From: Anaeramoeba flamelloides
Lineage: Eukaryota; Metamonada; Anaeramoebidae
Length of the DNA: 64,000 nucleotides
Assembly: GCA_027625915.1 (NCBI GenBank)
Contig: JANTQA010000065.1
Coordinates: 1-64,000, forward strand
Reading direction: 5' to 3'
Below, piece after piece: positions 24,177 through 36,934 of the stretch (the stretch's first letter is position 1; every line of letters starts with the position of its first letter). The notes under the pieces are model-generated. The model ran no database searches and was not told the DNA's origin. It saw only the letters and a program-made list of their open reading frames with translations. A program made the translations under genes and the position numbers.

Positions 24177-24281
24177 TTGTTTTTTTTTGTGGATATGTTA
24201 TTGTTGCTGTTATTGTTGCTTGGTCATAAGCAATCATGTGTACCATCATCGTCGCTAGTTTACAATGCATTTCCTTGCTGT

Positions 24282-24340
24282 GCAAGTAATCCTCGTCCTG
24301 GCACAGAAGTGAAATGTTTGGCACAGAAGTGGGCGGGTAA
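24282..24340 (+). repeat. TGGCACAGAAGTG box, copy 9
   Basis: 13-mers at 24299 and 24319. Left flank type b (ggtcataagcaatcatg, tacaatgcatttccttg), right flank type iii (ttttttgacatgagg, ccataatcgct). TTAATG array 24470-24655. Confidence 0.85.
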
Positions 24341-24659
24341 ATTATTTGGTTTTTTGACATGAGGAAAATGCCCGATCCATAATCGCTATATATATATATA
24401 TATATATATATACAATAAACATGAAATATATTGATCAAAGCCAAAATTTGAAAATGTTAATGTTATAAATGTTCATGTTAATGTTAATGTTAATGTTAAT
24501 GTTAATGTTAATGTTAATGTTAATGTTAATGTTAATGTTAATGTTAATTTTTGTTAATGTTAATGTTAATGTTAATGTTAATGTTAAGGTTAATGTTAAA
24601 TGTTAATGTTAATTGTTAATGTTAATTGTTAATGTTAATTGAATGTTACTCTTCTTTTG

Positions 24660-25630
24660 ATTAGATCTTGAAGTTAATGTAAATGTTAAAGTATCTATTA
24701 TTTTGCAATTCAAAAAAATAAAAAATTTTTCTTGATGAAATTCTCCACCGAATTTTTATATTGAATTATTAATTGAAAACAATTAAAATATTAGGGTAAA
24801 CTTTTAGAAATGATTTTTATAGACAATAAAAATAAATATGAATGAATAAAAATTTTTTAATTTTAGAAAAGATGATAACAGATAGAGATCTGCATTTTAC
24901 AGATATTATTTTTTTTGATTTTTAAGATTTGAAAATTAAAATTTTATTATTATGATTACGTTCATAATCATGATGAGGATGATGATGATGATGATGATGA
25001 TTCAAATAGGGTAGGGTTGTTTGGGTTTTATTTGAAAATTGAATAGATTTGATTGAAAATTGATCGAAGATTTGATTGAATGATTGTAGTGAATTGATTA
25101 ATTGATTTAATTTGTTTGATATTTTTGATATGTTGAACTATGGGATTAAATTTGTTAGTTGGTTACTTGAATTGAATGGACGAATAAATGATTGATTTGA
25201 TTATTTGAATAATTGATTATTTGATTGTTTGAATTTGTTTGAAGATCCTTGAATGTGTATGATATATGTTTGATTGAAATTGTGATTGTATGAAGATGAT
25301 TAAATGAATAGAATAAATGATTGATCTGAATATAGATGAATTGAATGAATTAATTGTCATTTGGTGAATAATGGATCTTGTGGATTTGAATAAATTTCAT
25401 TTAATTGACTAGTTTTGTTGATTGAATTTTATTTGATATGTTTGATTTTATTTCAACTATGTGAATGAAATTTGTAATTGTTTGATTTTATTTGAATGGA
25501 TTAATTAATGATTTATTTGGTTTGTGTATATATATACTGATTTTTTTCTTATGTATAGCTTGTTTTTGTGTGTTTTTTTTTGTTTTTGTGTTTTTTTAGA
25601 TTAGATTAGATTAGTATATTTTGTTGTTTT
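24660..25630. other. AT-rich stretch, no gene seen
   Basis: (GAT)n at 24970-25000 and many ATTGATTGA-like words. Nothing coding recognised. Confidence 0.5.
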
Positions 25631-25631
25631 T

Positions 25632-27259
<1,628 letters not shown>

Positions 27260-27260
<1 letters not shown>

Positions 27261-27318
27261 GAAAATCATATACAATTTCTCAGTTTCAAACAACACACAC
27301 ACACACATATATATATAT

Positions 27319-27349
<31 letters not shown>

Positions 27350-27742
27350 ACTCATAATTTTGGTTTTTACCAAGTTGATTGTTGATCAATCCATGTATGA
27401 ATTCATGAATTGTTATGATCATGATCCATTGTTCATTGTTCCATTGTTACTCTGTTCCATTGTTCCATTGTTCCATTGTCCATTGTCCATTGTCCATTGA
27501 TATCGTACTTGTACTTGTACTTGTACTCGTCATTGTTGCCAATGTCATTGCTGATGCTATTGTTACTGTTGCTGTTGCTAATGTTGCAGCATTTATTGTC
27601 ATTGTTATTGCGATTGTTGCTGCAGTTCATTTCATGTGTGTGTGTGTGTGTGTGTGCGTGCGTGTGTGTGTTAACCAAACCCCAACCCAGCACGCACTCG
27701 CTTGCAGCCCCCATCATTCTTGAAAGCTTCGCCGAGCAAGGA
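27260..27742 (+). repeat. Left-flank type d block, copy 4
   Basis: Same block as at 20030. CA and AT runs at 27294-27348. Confidence 0.75.
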
Positions 27743-27803
27743 ACAAGAAACCCCCTCGTGCTGGCACAGAAGTGTAAAACTTGGCACAGAAGTGGGCGGG
27801 TAA
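27743..27803 (+). repeat. TGGCACAGAAGTG box, copy 10
   Basis: 13-mers at 27762 and 27782. The right flank starts as type ii and then diverges. TTAATG array 27960-28005. Confidence 0.85.
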
Positions 27804-27862
27804 TAACTTTTGTTTTTGGGTTTTTTTTTTTTTTTTTTTACTCTCTATGTATACTTCTTTCT

Positions 27863-27898
<36 letters not shown>

Positions 27899-28009
27899 AG
27901 ATCACCAAACAACCACAAAACTATTCTCTATTGAAATCTAAAATATTTATAATGATTAATGATTAATGTTAATGTTAATGTTAATGTTAATGTTAATGTT
28001 AATTGTTAA

Positions 28010-28539
28010 TGATAATGATAATGCTAATGTTAATTGTTCATTCTTACTTGTTATTGTCTGATTGAATAATGTCTTGAAATGAATTTATAGGTCCATAAGG
28101 AAAGTACGTATAAAAATTTTTCTGAATAATATTCTGAAAATTTTGTGAAAAAATTTCCCTCAGTTTTATCGATATTTGTATCAACTACAACTTGAAATTT
28201 TATCAAAAAATTTTTTGAATGTATGTTGATAATTGAAAATTTCACAGAAATCGTGAAATACTCTTCGATCAATGAATGAAGGAATGAATAAATAAATAAT
28301 AGTGAATTAATGTATTGAAAGAAATTTAATGATTGACATTACTATTTGTACAGAATTTTCATTAACTAAGTTTAGAAAATTTTAGAAATACTTCTCAGTT
28401 TTATCCATATATATATATCGAACTTTCTTTCTTTCTTTTATCTTGAATTATCTATCTATAAATCTAGATTTTTGAAAACAATTTTTTATGTTGAATGGGT
28501 TTTTCAAATAGAAAATCATTATTGGGTTACCACCATACA

Positions 28540-28540
<1 letters not shown>
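28010..28540. other. AT-rich stretch following hexamer array
   Basis: Contains AAGGAAAGTACGTA near 28098, a variant of the GGTACGT motif. A 73-residue minus-strand frame (28051-28272) has mixed composition but no recognised motif. Confidence 0.4.

Positions 28541-28542
<2 letters not shown>

Positions 28543-28582
<40 letters not shown>
28543..28582 (+). repeat. T-run of about 40
   Basis: Homopolymer; its length may be unreliable in the assembly. Confidence 0.8.
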
Positions 28583-28583
<1 letters not shown>

Positions 28584-28634
28584 TGAGTGAAAAGATACAT
28601 TCTTGAATATATAAACAATCATTTATTTCTTAGA

Positions 28635-28686
28635 AACTCTGGGTTGAATCTAATGTAAAAATTCTCGCCAACTTCAACCCAGAGTT
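28635..28686. other. Perfect 14 bp inverted repeat
   Basis: Arm AACTCTGGGTTGAA at 28635-28648 and its exact complement at 28673-28686, with a 24-base loop. GC-richer than its surroundings. Could be an RNA hairpin or a binding site. Confidence 0.65.
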
Positions 28687-28689
28687 ACT

Positions 28690-30030
28690 CGGGGTCACTA
28701 CACATCTCTCTTTTACCTTTTGGGAAAACAAAAATCAAGAAATACTAAACCCTTTACAAATATTACTCCACAAAAAAAAGTATCGTTGAAAAATTTTTCA
28801 ACAAGATCGAATATTCTGTGAAAATTACTTTTTAAACAAAAAGAAAAGGGTTATAATGTAATTTTAATGAACATCAACAACAACAACAACAAAAACAACA
28901 ATAGAGTTTCTAACCGGGAATCATTTTATCTTGATGTAAATAAACGAGAAACCCAAAAAAAGAAAGAAACATTTTAATCTCCTAATTTTTTTGTATGTTT
29001 AATCATTCTTGTTTATTTCTAACTTGGGAAAAAAAAAAAAAAAAAAAAAAAGAGTCACTGTAATTTCTCATTTTCAAATCGGAAAAACTTTTTTTGTTTG
29101 TGCTGGAAAAGGGAAATGAAGAAAAATGAAAAGAAATGTTTTTTTTTTTTTTTTTTCTTTTTATTGTTGTTCTTGACTTTCGAGAGAAAAAAAATACAAA
29201 AACCAAAAACAAAAATTTAGAACCACAAAAAGATCTATTTTCAAAAATTCAAAATTCTCTCTGAGAGAAAAAATGTTGAAATTAAAAAAAAAAAAAAAAA
29301 AAAAAAAAGATTATTCTTTGTTTTTCTTTTTTCTTGTGATTGAGAAAAGAAACAAAAACCTAAAAATAATAAAAAGAAGAAGTTAGGCAATAAAGTCAAT
29401 CAAGCATTTTTTCATAAAATTAGCCAGAAGAAGAAAAATATCAAAAGTGAGATTCTGAGTAATAAATTTTTTAAACGTTAATTTTGGAATAAATTGACAA
29501 TTGAAAATGGAACAAAATATTCAAAGAAGAAAAAAAGAAAGATCCATACCATATCCCCAAACAAATTTCCATTTATTATTACATTTTTAATTCAAAGAAA
29601 CAAAGATTCTTTTCTTCTCTTCTTCTCCGTTGAATCTGGAACTTCTTTTAAAATATAAAATAAGAAGATTTCTATCTCTCTCTCTCCATCTCTTAGCTTT
29701 TTGGTTTTGATTTTGAACAAACAAAATTCCAAAACAAGATCACTTAAAAAAAAAAAGTATTATATCTCGGTTATTGGTTAGCTTAGAATATCATCGTTAT
29801 TCTAATTCCGTATATAAAGTTTTTCCTTTTTTGAAATGTCTCAAACAGACATACCATAGATTTTAAAAATTAAAAAAACTGAAAATTTGGATTTTCTGTC
29901 TAAAACATTCACAGTTTTTATTTATTTTTTATTTACTTGAATGTATGCTCTTCCAAACTAAATTTTAGGGATTTCATTAATTACCCTTAATCTTTCTCCA
30001 ATAAAAAACTCTCAACCTAACAATAATAGC
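28690..30030. other. Low-complexity AT-rich stretch before the zinc-finger ORF
   Basis: A-runs at 29030-29051 and 29285-29308, T-run at 29140-29156, purine-rich patches. Could hold a promoter or 5' exons of the ORF at 30038, but I see no coding block. Confidence 0.4.
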
Positions 30031-30037
30031 TACCAAA

Positions 30038-30271
30038 ATGCCCAGTACAAATCAACCAAAAAATTCAACAAAAAAAAAATCAAAAAACAAGAAGAAAAAC
30101 CAAAAAAAAAAAACAGAACAAGATGATTAAGAAGAAGAAGAAGAAAAAAACATAACAATTATATGTGACTGTTGCCTTGAAGAATATCAATCGAAAGGGT
30201 TGCAGCTGTATTATATTTCCAAGACTGTGAAGAGAATCTCTATATGTGAAGAATGTGTGAGATTGATTTGA
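30038..30271 (+). CDS. Candidate small CxxC-x23-CxxC zinc-finger protein, one in-frame TAA
   Basis: ATG at 30038 in AAAATG context opens 30 codons (MPSTNQPKN, then Lys-rich, ending TEQDD), meets TAA at 30128, and the same frame then runs to TGA at 30269: five Glu, KNITII, CDCC, 23 residues, CEEC, VRLI. The cysteine spacing CxxC-x23-CxxC fits a small zinc-binding fold, and the last 46 codons have mixed, non-repetitive composition with many G/C third positions, unlike the compositional frames around it. The whole frame would be 77 residues if TAA were read as an amino acid. Alternatives: a pseudogene, an unrecognised intron, a sequencing error in the AAG/GAA purine run, or a fortuitous frame. 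Family not recognised. Confidence 0.35.
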
Positions 30272-30505
30272 ATTCATAAAAAAACACGAAGATTTAAGAA
30301 CCTACCAGAACCATGTTCGAGAGATTATTACACAGATCTCTTGAAGAAAAGTTTGTTTCTCTTTTTTCTCTTTTTTTTCTTTTGTTGGTTTTTTAAAGAA
30401 ATTTTTTTTATACTATCTTTTCTTTATTACACAACAAAACCTTTAAAAAAAATCTCTCTATTTTTTTGTGTTTTTTTTGAATTTGTTTGATTATGAGTTT
30501 TTTCT

Positions 30506-30539
<34 letters not shown>

Positions 30540-31600
30540 AACTCTCTTGAACTCTCACTCTCAATTCAAAAAATCCTTCTTCTAAAATCTGATCTTCAAA
30601 TAGATTTTATTGAATGTTTTTTTATTGTTGTTGTGGCTCGTTTGAATCTGCGAATCAATCTGAATTGAAATTGTATGATTTGTTGTTATGTAAATTGATA
30701 TGAATTGAAGAATATCTGAATTAATGGTCCTGTGGATTATTGTGAGTTTATAAATAATTGTTTATGTGAATTAATGTTGTCAATTATGTGAATTGTATAT
30801 TGTGTGAATTGTCATTAAGTGAATTGAATATGTGAATTATAAAGTGAATTGGAGATGTCAGTGAAATGTTTTGAATTGAGTGATTATCTAAACTAAAATT
30901 CACAATTTTCGACACAGCTAAAACGTTACAAACAATCACTAAAATACAATTTTATTGAAATTGGAGATAATTTTGATTTTTGTAAAATATGATAATCATT
31001 TTTTCATCTTTTAATGTTTTTTTTCCTTTCATTGTTTGAATTACGTAATTTGCTTTCTTCGATCAAAAATTTTTTTCAACCATTGATATTAGGTTAAAGC
31101 CAAGTTGTTCCAAATAGAAGAACTCAAATAAAATTAGTTGGTAGTATCTAACCATTTGATCGATCAATATTCCGAATAGAATTTCAACAAATTTACTAAT
31201 GTATTTTTTTGTTTTGCTCTCTCCAAAATTTTTAACACACCCATGATTTATTAGTATTGATAATTATTTATTTATTGTTTTCTGAGTATTGTAATTTATA
31301 AAAAAGTGTTAACATTTCAATTAGTGAATGGTTCTAATTTGGTATTTCTTCTGGAATTGATTAAATAAGTTTTTTTTTTCACAAATCAAATTTTAGTGTG
31401 TTAAAAATTTTGAATTGGGGTTTATGTGAATTATTGTTGTGAATGAATAATTGTTGTGAATTAATGTTTTTGTGAATTGATTGGCTTTGTGGATAATACT
31501 GAGTGAGGAATGATGATTGTACAAAATATGTAAATAATCTTAATTGTTTGTTAATATTAATATATATTTTGTTAATTCATTATTTATTATTAACTAATTC
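30272..31600. other. AT-rich stretch with (CT)n and partial hairpin-unit 5' flank
   Basis: (CT)n at 30508-30538. Bases 30940-31220 resemble the 5' flank of the hairpin unit (gataattttgatttt, TTTGATCGATCAA, ATTTCAACAAATTTAC), but no double hairpin follows, so this is a truncated copy. Confidence 0.5.
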
Positions 31601-31627
31601 TTCTTCCTCATTATCATCATAATCTCA

Positions 31628-31628
31628 A

Positions 31629-31686
<58 letters not shown>

Positions 31687-31689
31687 TAC

Positions 31690-31727
<38 letters not shown>

Positions 31728-31733
31728 TTATTC
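31628..31733 (+). repeat. (ATT)n microsatellite
   Basis: Long ATT tract with two ACT interruptions; poly-Ile on the minus strand. Confidence 0.9.
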
Positions 31734-32031
31734 TGTGTTTCTCTTCATCCATATAGTTTGTGATTGTTACAGATAGATCCATGTTTCAAATTTGAATTCA
31801 TCATTGTTCAAATTGTGTATAATTTTATGTTGTTGGTTCGGAATTCATTGATAGTTTGTTTTGTTTGCTTGTTTGTTTGTTTGTCAGTTTGTTTGTTTGT
31901 TACTACATAACCTCTTGGATGACGAGCATCTATGTAGAAAGATTCCAGTTCATCATAGTAGGCCACATAGTTGATTATTGAAATAATGCTTGCTAAAATA
32001 GTGTGCGAAAACACCTTCATTTAGATACAGT

Positions 32032-32090
32032 GCAAGTAATCCTCGTCCTGGCACAGAAGTGAAATGTTTGGCACAGAAGTGGGCGGGTAA
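32032..32090 (+). repeat. TGGCACAGAAGTG box, copy 11
   Basis: 13-mers at 32049 and 32069. Left flank distinct (GTTT tract at 31857-31900, gtaggccacatag), right flank type iii. TTAATG array 32226-32310. Confidence 0.85.
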
Positions 32091-32145
32091 ATTGTTTTAG
32101 TTTTTTGACATATGAGGAAAATAATAGATCCATAATCGCTAAATG

Positions 32146-32177
<32 letters not shown>

Positions 32178-32639
32178 TCAATACAAAATGAAATATAGAG
32201 ATCAAAGGGAATGTTAATTGTTAATGTTATAAATGTTAATGTTAATGTTAATGTTAATGTTAATGTTAATGTTAATTGTTAATATTAATGTTAATGTTAA
32301 TGTTTCTGAAATGATGAATAATAATGTTTTGAAATCAATTATGGGAACTTGTATAGTAATTCTGTTATGAATTTACATTGAAAATCATTTTGAAAACTTC
32401 AATGTAATCTATCCTCTATAATTTATAAACAACTTTTTGAAAATTCTTGAATAAAAAATTATTGAATCAAAAAAAATTATGATCTTATAGGTAAAGTACA
32501 GTGTTAGAGTGAATGAATAAATATTTGAAAGAAATTATGTTACATCTATGGTAGTAAGTTTGCTTGTACAGAATAACTCTTAAAATGAATTAGAAAATTT
32601 TTGAAAAGAATCAATGTTTTGTCCAATATTATATATATA

Positions 32640-33296
32640 CAGCTGTTCCAACCCTACCGTAAAAAATTATAAGATATACAGATCCTTTATATATTACAGT
32701 CAGTTTCACTTTTAAGGCACAAACTTTCAACGAAATTTAAGGCACAATAAAAATCTCAAATTAAGGCACAAAATTTTGTATTCTAGTAAAATAAATTGCA
32801 AAAATTAAAAATTCCAAATTTTGTGCCTTAATTTGAGATTTTTTTGTGCCTTAAATTTCGTTGAAAGTTTGTGCCTTAAAAGTGAAACTGACTGTATAAA
32901 ATTTCCATTTATGAAATAGAAAATTCAATTTCTATCATATCATATGAGAAAATTTTCTTTTAATCTTAAAGAAAGAAAAAAATTGGAATTTCATAAGAAA
33001 AGAAATCACAGAAACATGAAAGTATTTTTCGATCCTTGCTTTTAAATTGTTTAAAACCGAAATACTCCCAATTTTAGAAATTCAAGATCCTTATTAATAT
33101 ACTTTTTTTTACAATTTATTTGCCATTTTCAAAAACCAAAAATTGGATAATATAAATTTTTTTCTCTTCTAATAAAAATTTTTATGGTTGATAATAAACT
33201 TTCATATCCATTTTACGGTTTGTTATACATGACAAAATTTAATAATAGAAAATCAATTTCTGTGTCTTATAAATTTTCACGGTAGGGTTGGAACAG

Positions 33297-33299
<3 letters not shown>
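32640..33299. mobile_element. TA-flanked Tc1/mariner-like element, 660 bp, with nested MITE
   Basis: Termini begin CAGCTGTTCCAACCCTACC in inverted orientation and agree for 21 bases; both ends are flanked by TA. It contains the 198 bp palindromic MITE at 32697, so its own length is about 460 bp. No transposase. The intact ends suggest a relatively young insertion. Confidence 0.85.
32697..32894. mobile_element. 198 bp palindromic MITE, copy 1 (nested)
   Basis: TA-flanked, ends CAGTCAGTTTCACTTTTAAG in inverted repeat. Each arm carries three TTAAGGCACAA words, possibly transposase-binding sites. Nearly the whole element can fold on itself. Confidence 0.9.
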
Positions 33300-33330
<31 letters not shown>

Positions 33331-33940
33331 ATATATAATATCTAAACAATTCTCTATTTTCAAAGAAGAAAAAATTTTATGAATGGATTTTATGAATTGA
33401 CAAGATATTGTGAAATTTATATATCAAGTAAAGTACTCAATCATCGATGAAATGAGTGAATGAACCATTAATGTTTTGAAATAAATTGTGAGTAACTATG
33501 TAAGGAAAGTCTGGATGGACGGAAATTCTCTAAAAAATGTATGTTATCAAAAATTTTTTTAAAAAAAAACAACAATGTTTTGTCTCTATCTATATCCATA
33601 TATCAATAAACAATTTTTCAAATTCGAAGGAAAAAAAATTTATATTATGAATTTTTGTAGATTTTTGAATTTATAATTTTGAGATAATTTTATATAAAAT
33701 GAAGAAACTTGTTGTGTGAATGATTGATTATAGTTTTAAAAAAAAATGTGGATAATGTATGTGTGAAAAGTATGGACAGAATTTCTCTCCTACAAGATTA
33801 GTTTTGTAAAATTTTTTAAAAAGCATCAATGTTTTATCCTATATATATATATATATACATATATATAAATATACAAAAACAACAACTCGAAATTCAAAGT
33901 GAAAAGTTAAACTGACTGTATTTTATCTTGTTCATCACAA
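33300..33940. other. AT-rich stretch with degenerate GGTACGT-like motifs
   Basis: AT run 33300-33328. Motif relatives at 33497 (gtaaggaaagtctgg) and 33755. At 33896-33920 lies a solitary MITE end (AAACTGACTGTA), probably a remnant. No gene. Confidence 0.5.
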
Positions 33941-33942
33941 TA

Positions 33943-34140
33943 CAGTCAGTTTCACTTTTAAGGCACAAACTTTCAACGAAATTTAAGGCACAAAAAAAAT
34001 CTCAAATTAAGGCACAAAATTCAAATTCTAGTAAAAATAAATTGTAAAAATTAAAATTCCAAAAAATGTGCCTTAATTTGAGATTTTTTTTGTGCCTTAA
34101 ATTTCGTTGAAAGTTTGTGCCTTAAAAGTGAAACTGACTG
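33943..34140. mobile_element. 198 bp palindromic MITE, copy 2
   Basis: Same length as copy 1 and nearly the same sequence, TA on both sides. The 74-residue frame starting at 34107 begins inside the right arm and is probably fortuitous. Confidence 0.9.
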
Positions 34141-34311
34141 TACTCAAAATTAGTTTTGAAATATTGAGCAATGTCCGAATGAGAGAGATGAAGATCATTA
34201 TCATATGTGTTATAATATTGACTACAAAACTCTCAAAAGTTGAAAAATTCAAATTGAAAATAAACTATACTAAACACTTAGAAAAATTTAAAATTAAACC
34301 TATTAACCACT

Positions 34312-34390
34312 TCGCAAAGTGGAAATATTAAACCCTCAATCTTACTAGCCTAGGTTCGATTCCACCGAAACTCATTTTTTTTTTTTTTAT
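34312..34390 (+). ncRNA. Pol III-like A box and B box with T-run
   Basis: TCGCAAAGTGG (34312-34322) matches the tRNA A-box consensus TRGCNNAGTGG at 10 of 11 positions. GGTTCGATTCC (34353-34363) is an exact B box. Start-to-start spacing is 41, close to tRNA spacing. A T-run from 34375 could terminate Pol III. No acceptor stem and only two T-stem pairs form, so this is not a working tRNA; a tRNA-derived SINE head, a pseudogene or another Pol III gene is possible. Confidence 0.45.
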
Positions 34391-34620
34391 TAAACTTTTT
34401 ATTTTTTTTTTCATTTTTTTTTTAACCAAAATACTACACTTCCCCAAACACACTTACACCTTCCCTAATTACTCCACACACAACATCAAACAATTATATC
34501 AAATTCGGCCTTTTTCAAGCTAAAATTCACAAAACCACAACCTAAACATTAATATTAAAAATCAAATTAAAATTAAACAATAACTAACAATAATAAGTAT
34601 ATTTTATAAAAATCAAAAAA
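34391..34620 (+). other. T-runs then G-poor A/C-rich tract
   Basis: After several T-runs, 34430-34620 is strongly G-poor on the plus strand, like the tracts behind the double hairpins, but without hairpins. Confidence 0.55.
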
Positions 34621-34626
34621 ATACAT

Positions 34627-34985
34627 GAACATTAACATTAACATTAACATTAACATTAACATGATCTATTAAAATCAACCAAATTTTAAGATCAACATCA
34701 ACATTAACATTTTGAATATAAAATTATTATTAACGATATTAATCTAATAGATAAAAAAAAATTTCAATTAAAGAGAGAAAATCACACCCTTATTTTTGAA
34801 TCATTACAACTTTGGAGTAAACAAAAAAAAAAAAAAAAAAAAAAAAAAACATTAATCATTAAATCGAATACCAATTTGGTGGGTTTGAAACTATTCACCA
34901 ATATTAATTATTGTCTAATTATTAATAACATTCAAATTATACATTATATTATTTATTGATATCATCTAAAAAAAACAAACCATAA
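34627..34985 (-). repeat. First reversed hexamer array and A-run
   Basis: ACATTA units (complement of TTAATG) at 34627-34663; A-run at 34828-34849. From here to 37446 the array polarity is opposite to the rest of the window. Confidence 0.75.
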
Positions 34986-34995
34986 AAATTAAAAA

Positions 34996-35230
34996 ACCCA
35001 GAAAATATCAACTTGTTTGAGCGAAGCGAGATTTCTGGCCCCACATTCCCCTTTCGCCTTGCATTACACAAACATTCACTTGCGCCTTACATTTGATCAC
35101 ATGACTTTGTGCCTTTTCATTTGATCAACATCCACCCCAAATGCTAACACCCAAATGGACTCAGCCTAATAACACCCCCGTTAGGCGATAGCCCTCCTTA
35201 CTCCGCGCGAGAAGCGCCAATAACAACATC
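34996..35230 (-). repeat. GC-richer unit R, copy 1
   Basis: Runs from CCAGAAAATATC to GAGAAGCGCC. Holds GAGCGAAGCGAG (GCGAAGC core at 35021), three internal ~28 bp subrepeats (TTGCGCCTT + CATTTGATCA-like), GGCGATAGCC, and GCGC-GAGAA-GCGC. The CCAGAAA...TTTCTGG arms could enclose the GCGAAGC core in a hairpin. Followed by (ATC)n and a CATTAA array. Confidence 0.85.
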
Positions 35231-35285
35231 AGCATTATCATCATCATCATCATTACAACATCATCATCATCATCATCATCATTCT

Positions 35286-35660
35286 CATTAACATTAACAT
35301 TAATATTAACATTAACATTAACATTAACATTAACATTAACATTAAGATTAAAATTATTTTTAAATCCTTAAGTAATAAAAAATTATCAAATTAAAACCAA
35401 AATAACAACAAAAATTAAAATTTACATATAACATTTAAAATAAGATCTCAAATCTTAACATTAACAAAGAACAATTAACAATTAAAAATTAAAAACGAAC
35501 ATATAAAATTAACATTAACATTAACATTAACATTAACATTACTTTTTATTACTTAACTAATATTAAATTATCAAAATTAAAATCAAAATAACAACATAAA
35601 TTAAAATTAAAATTACCAATAATCTTTAAAATAAGATCTTCTCAAACATTAACATTAACA
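35286..35660 (-). repeat. CATTAA arrays and linker, R copies 1-2
   Basis: Array 35286-35345, AT-rich linker with ATCAAAATTAAAATC words, array 35507-35541. The linker recurs between the other R copies. Confidence 0.8.
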
Positions 35661-35669
35661 TTAAAAAAA

Positions 35670-35900
35670 CCAGAAAATATCAACTTGTTTGAGCGAAGCG
35701 AGATTTCTGGCCCCACATTCCCCTTGCGCCTTGCATTTCACAAACATTCCCTTGCGCCTTACATTTGATCACATGACTTTGTGCCTTTTCATTTGATCAA
35801 CATCCACCCCAAATGCTAACACCCAAATGGGGTCAGCCTAATAACACCCCCGTTAGGCGATAGCCCTCCTTACTCCGCGCGAGAAGCGCCAATAACAACA
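35670..35900 (-). repeat. GC-richer unit R, copy 2
   Basis: GCGAAGC core at 35693, 672 bp after copy 1. Same subrepeats and hairpin cores, with a ggggtc variant where the other copies have ggactc. Confidence 0.85.
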
Positions 35901-36180
35901 TCAACATTATCATCATCATAATCATTAAAACAACAACATCATCATCATCATTAACATTAACATTAACATTAACATTAACATTAACATTAACAATTAAAAA
36001 TTAAAAACGAACATATAACATTAACATTAAAATTAACATTAACATTAGCATTACTTTTAAATCATTAACTAATATTAAATTATCAAAATTAAAATCAAAA
36101 TAACAACATAAATTAAAATTAAAATTAACAATAATATTTAAAATAAGATCTTCTCAAACATTAACATTAACATTAAAAAA

Positions 36181-36410
36181 ACCAGAAAATATCAACTTGT
36201 TTGAGCGAAGCGAGATTTCTGGCCCCACATTCCCCTTTCGCCTTGCATTACACAAACATTCACTTGCGCCTTACATTTGATCACATGACTTTGTGCCTTT
36301 TCATTTGATCAACATCCACCCCAAATGCTAACACCCAAATGGACTCAGCGTAATAACACCCCCGTTAGGCGATAGCCCTCCTTACTCCGCGCGAGAAGCG
36401 CCAATAACAA
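36181..36410 (-). repeat. GC-richer unit R, copy 3
   Basis: GCGAAGC core at 36205, 512 bp after copy 2. Preceded by arrays at 35948-36060. Confidence 0.85.
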
Positions 36411-36683
36411 CATCAACATTATCATCATCATTATCATTACAACAACAACATCATAATCATCATTAACACAAACATTAACACAAACATTAACATTAACATT
36501 AACATTAACATTAACATTAACATTAACATTAAAATTAACATATAACATTAACATTACTTTTAAATCATTAACTAATATTAAATTATCAAAATTAAAATCA
36601 AAATAACAACATAAATTAAAATTAAAATTACCAATAATCTTTAAAATAAGATCTTCTCAAACATTAACATTAACATTAAAAAA

Positions 36684-36910
36684 ACCAGAAAATATCAACT
36701 TGTTTGAGCGAAGCGAGATTTCTGGCTCCACATCCCCTTGCGCCTTGCATTACACAAACATCCCCTTGCGCCTTACATTTGATCACATGACTTTGTGCCT
36801 TTTCATTTGATCAACATCCACCCCAAATGCTAACACCCAAATGGACTCAGCGTAATAACACCCCCGTTAGGCGATAGCCCTCCTTACTCCGCGCGAGAAG
36901 CGCCAATAAC
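36684..36910 (-). repeat. GC-richer unit R, copy 4
   Basis: GCGAAGC core at 36708, 503 bp after copy 3. Slightly shorter in the subrepeat zone. Minus-strand frames through copies 3 and 4 end with ARSKEGYRLTGVLLR; this follows from the repeat itself. Confidence 0.85.
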
Positions 36911-36934
36911 AACATCAACATTATCATCATCATC

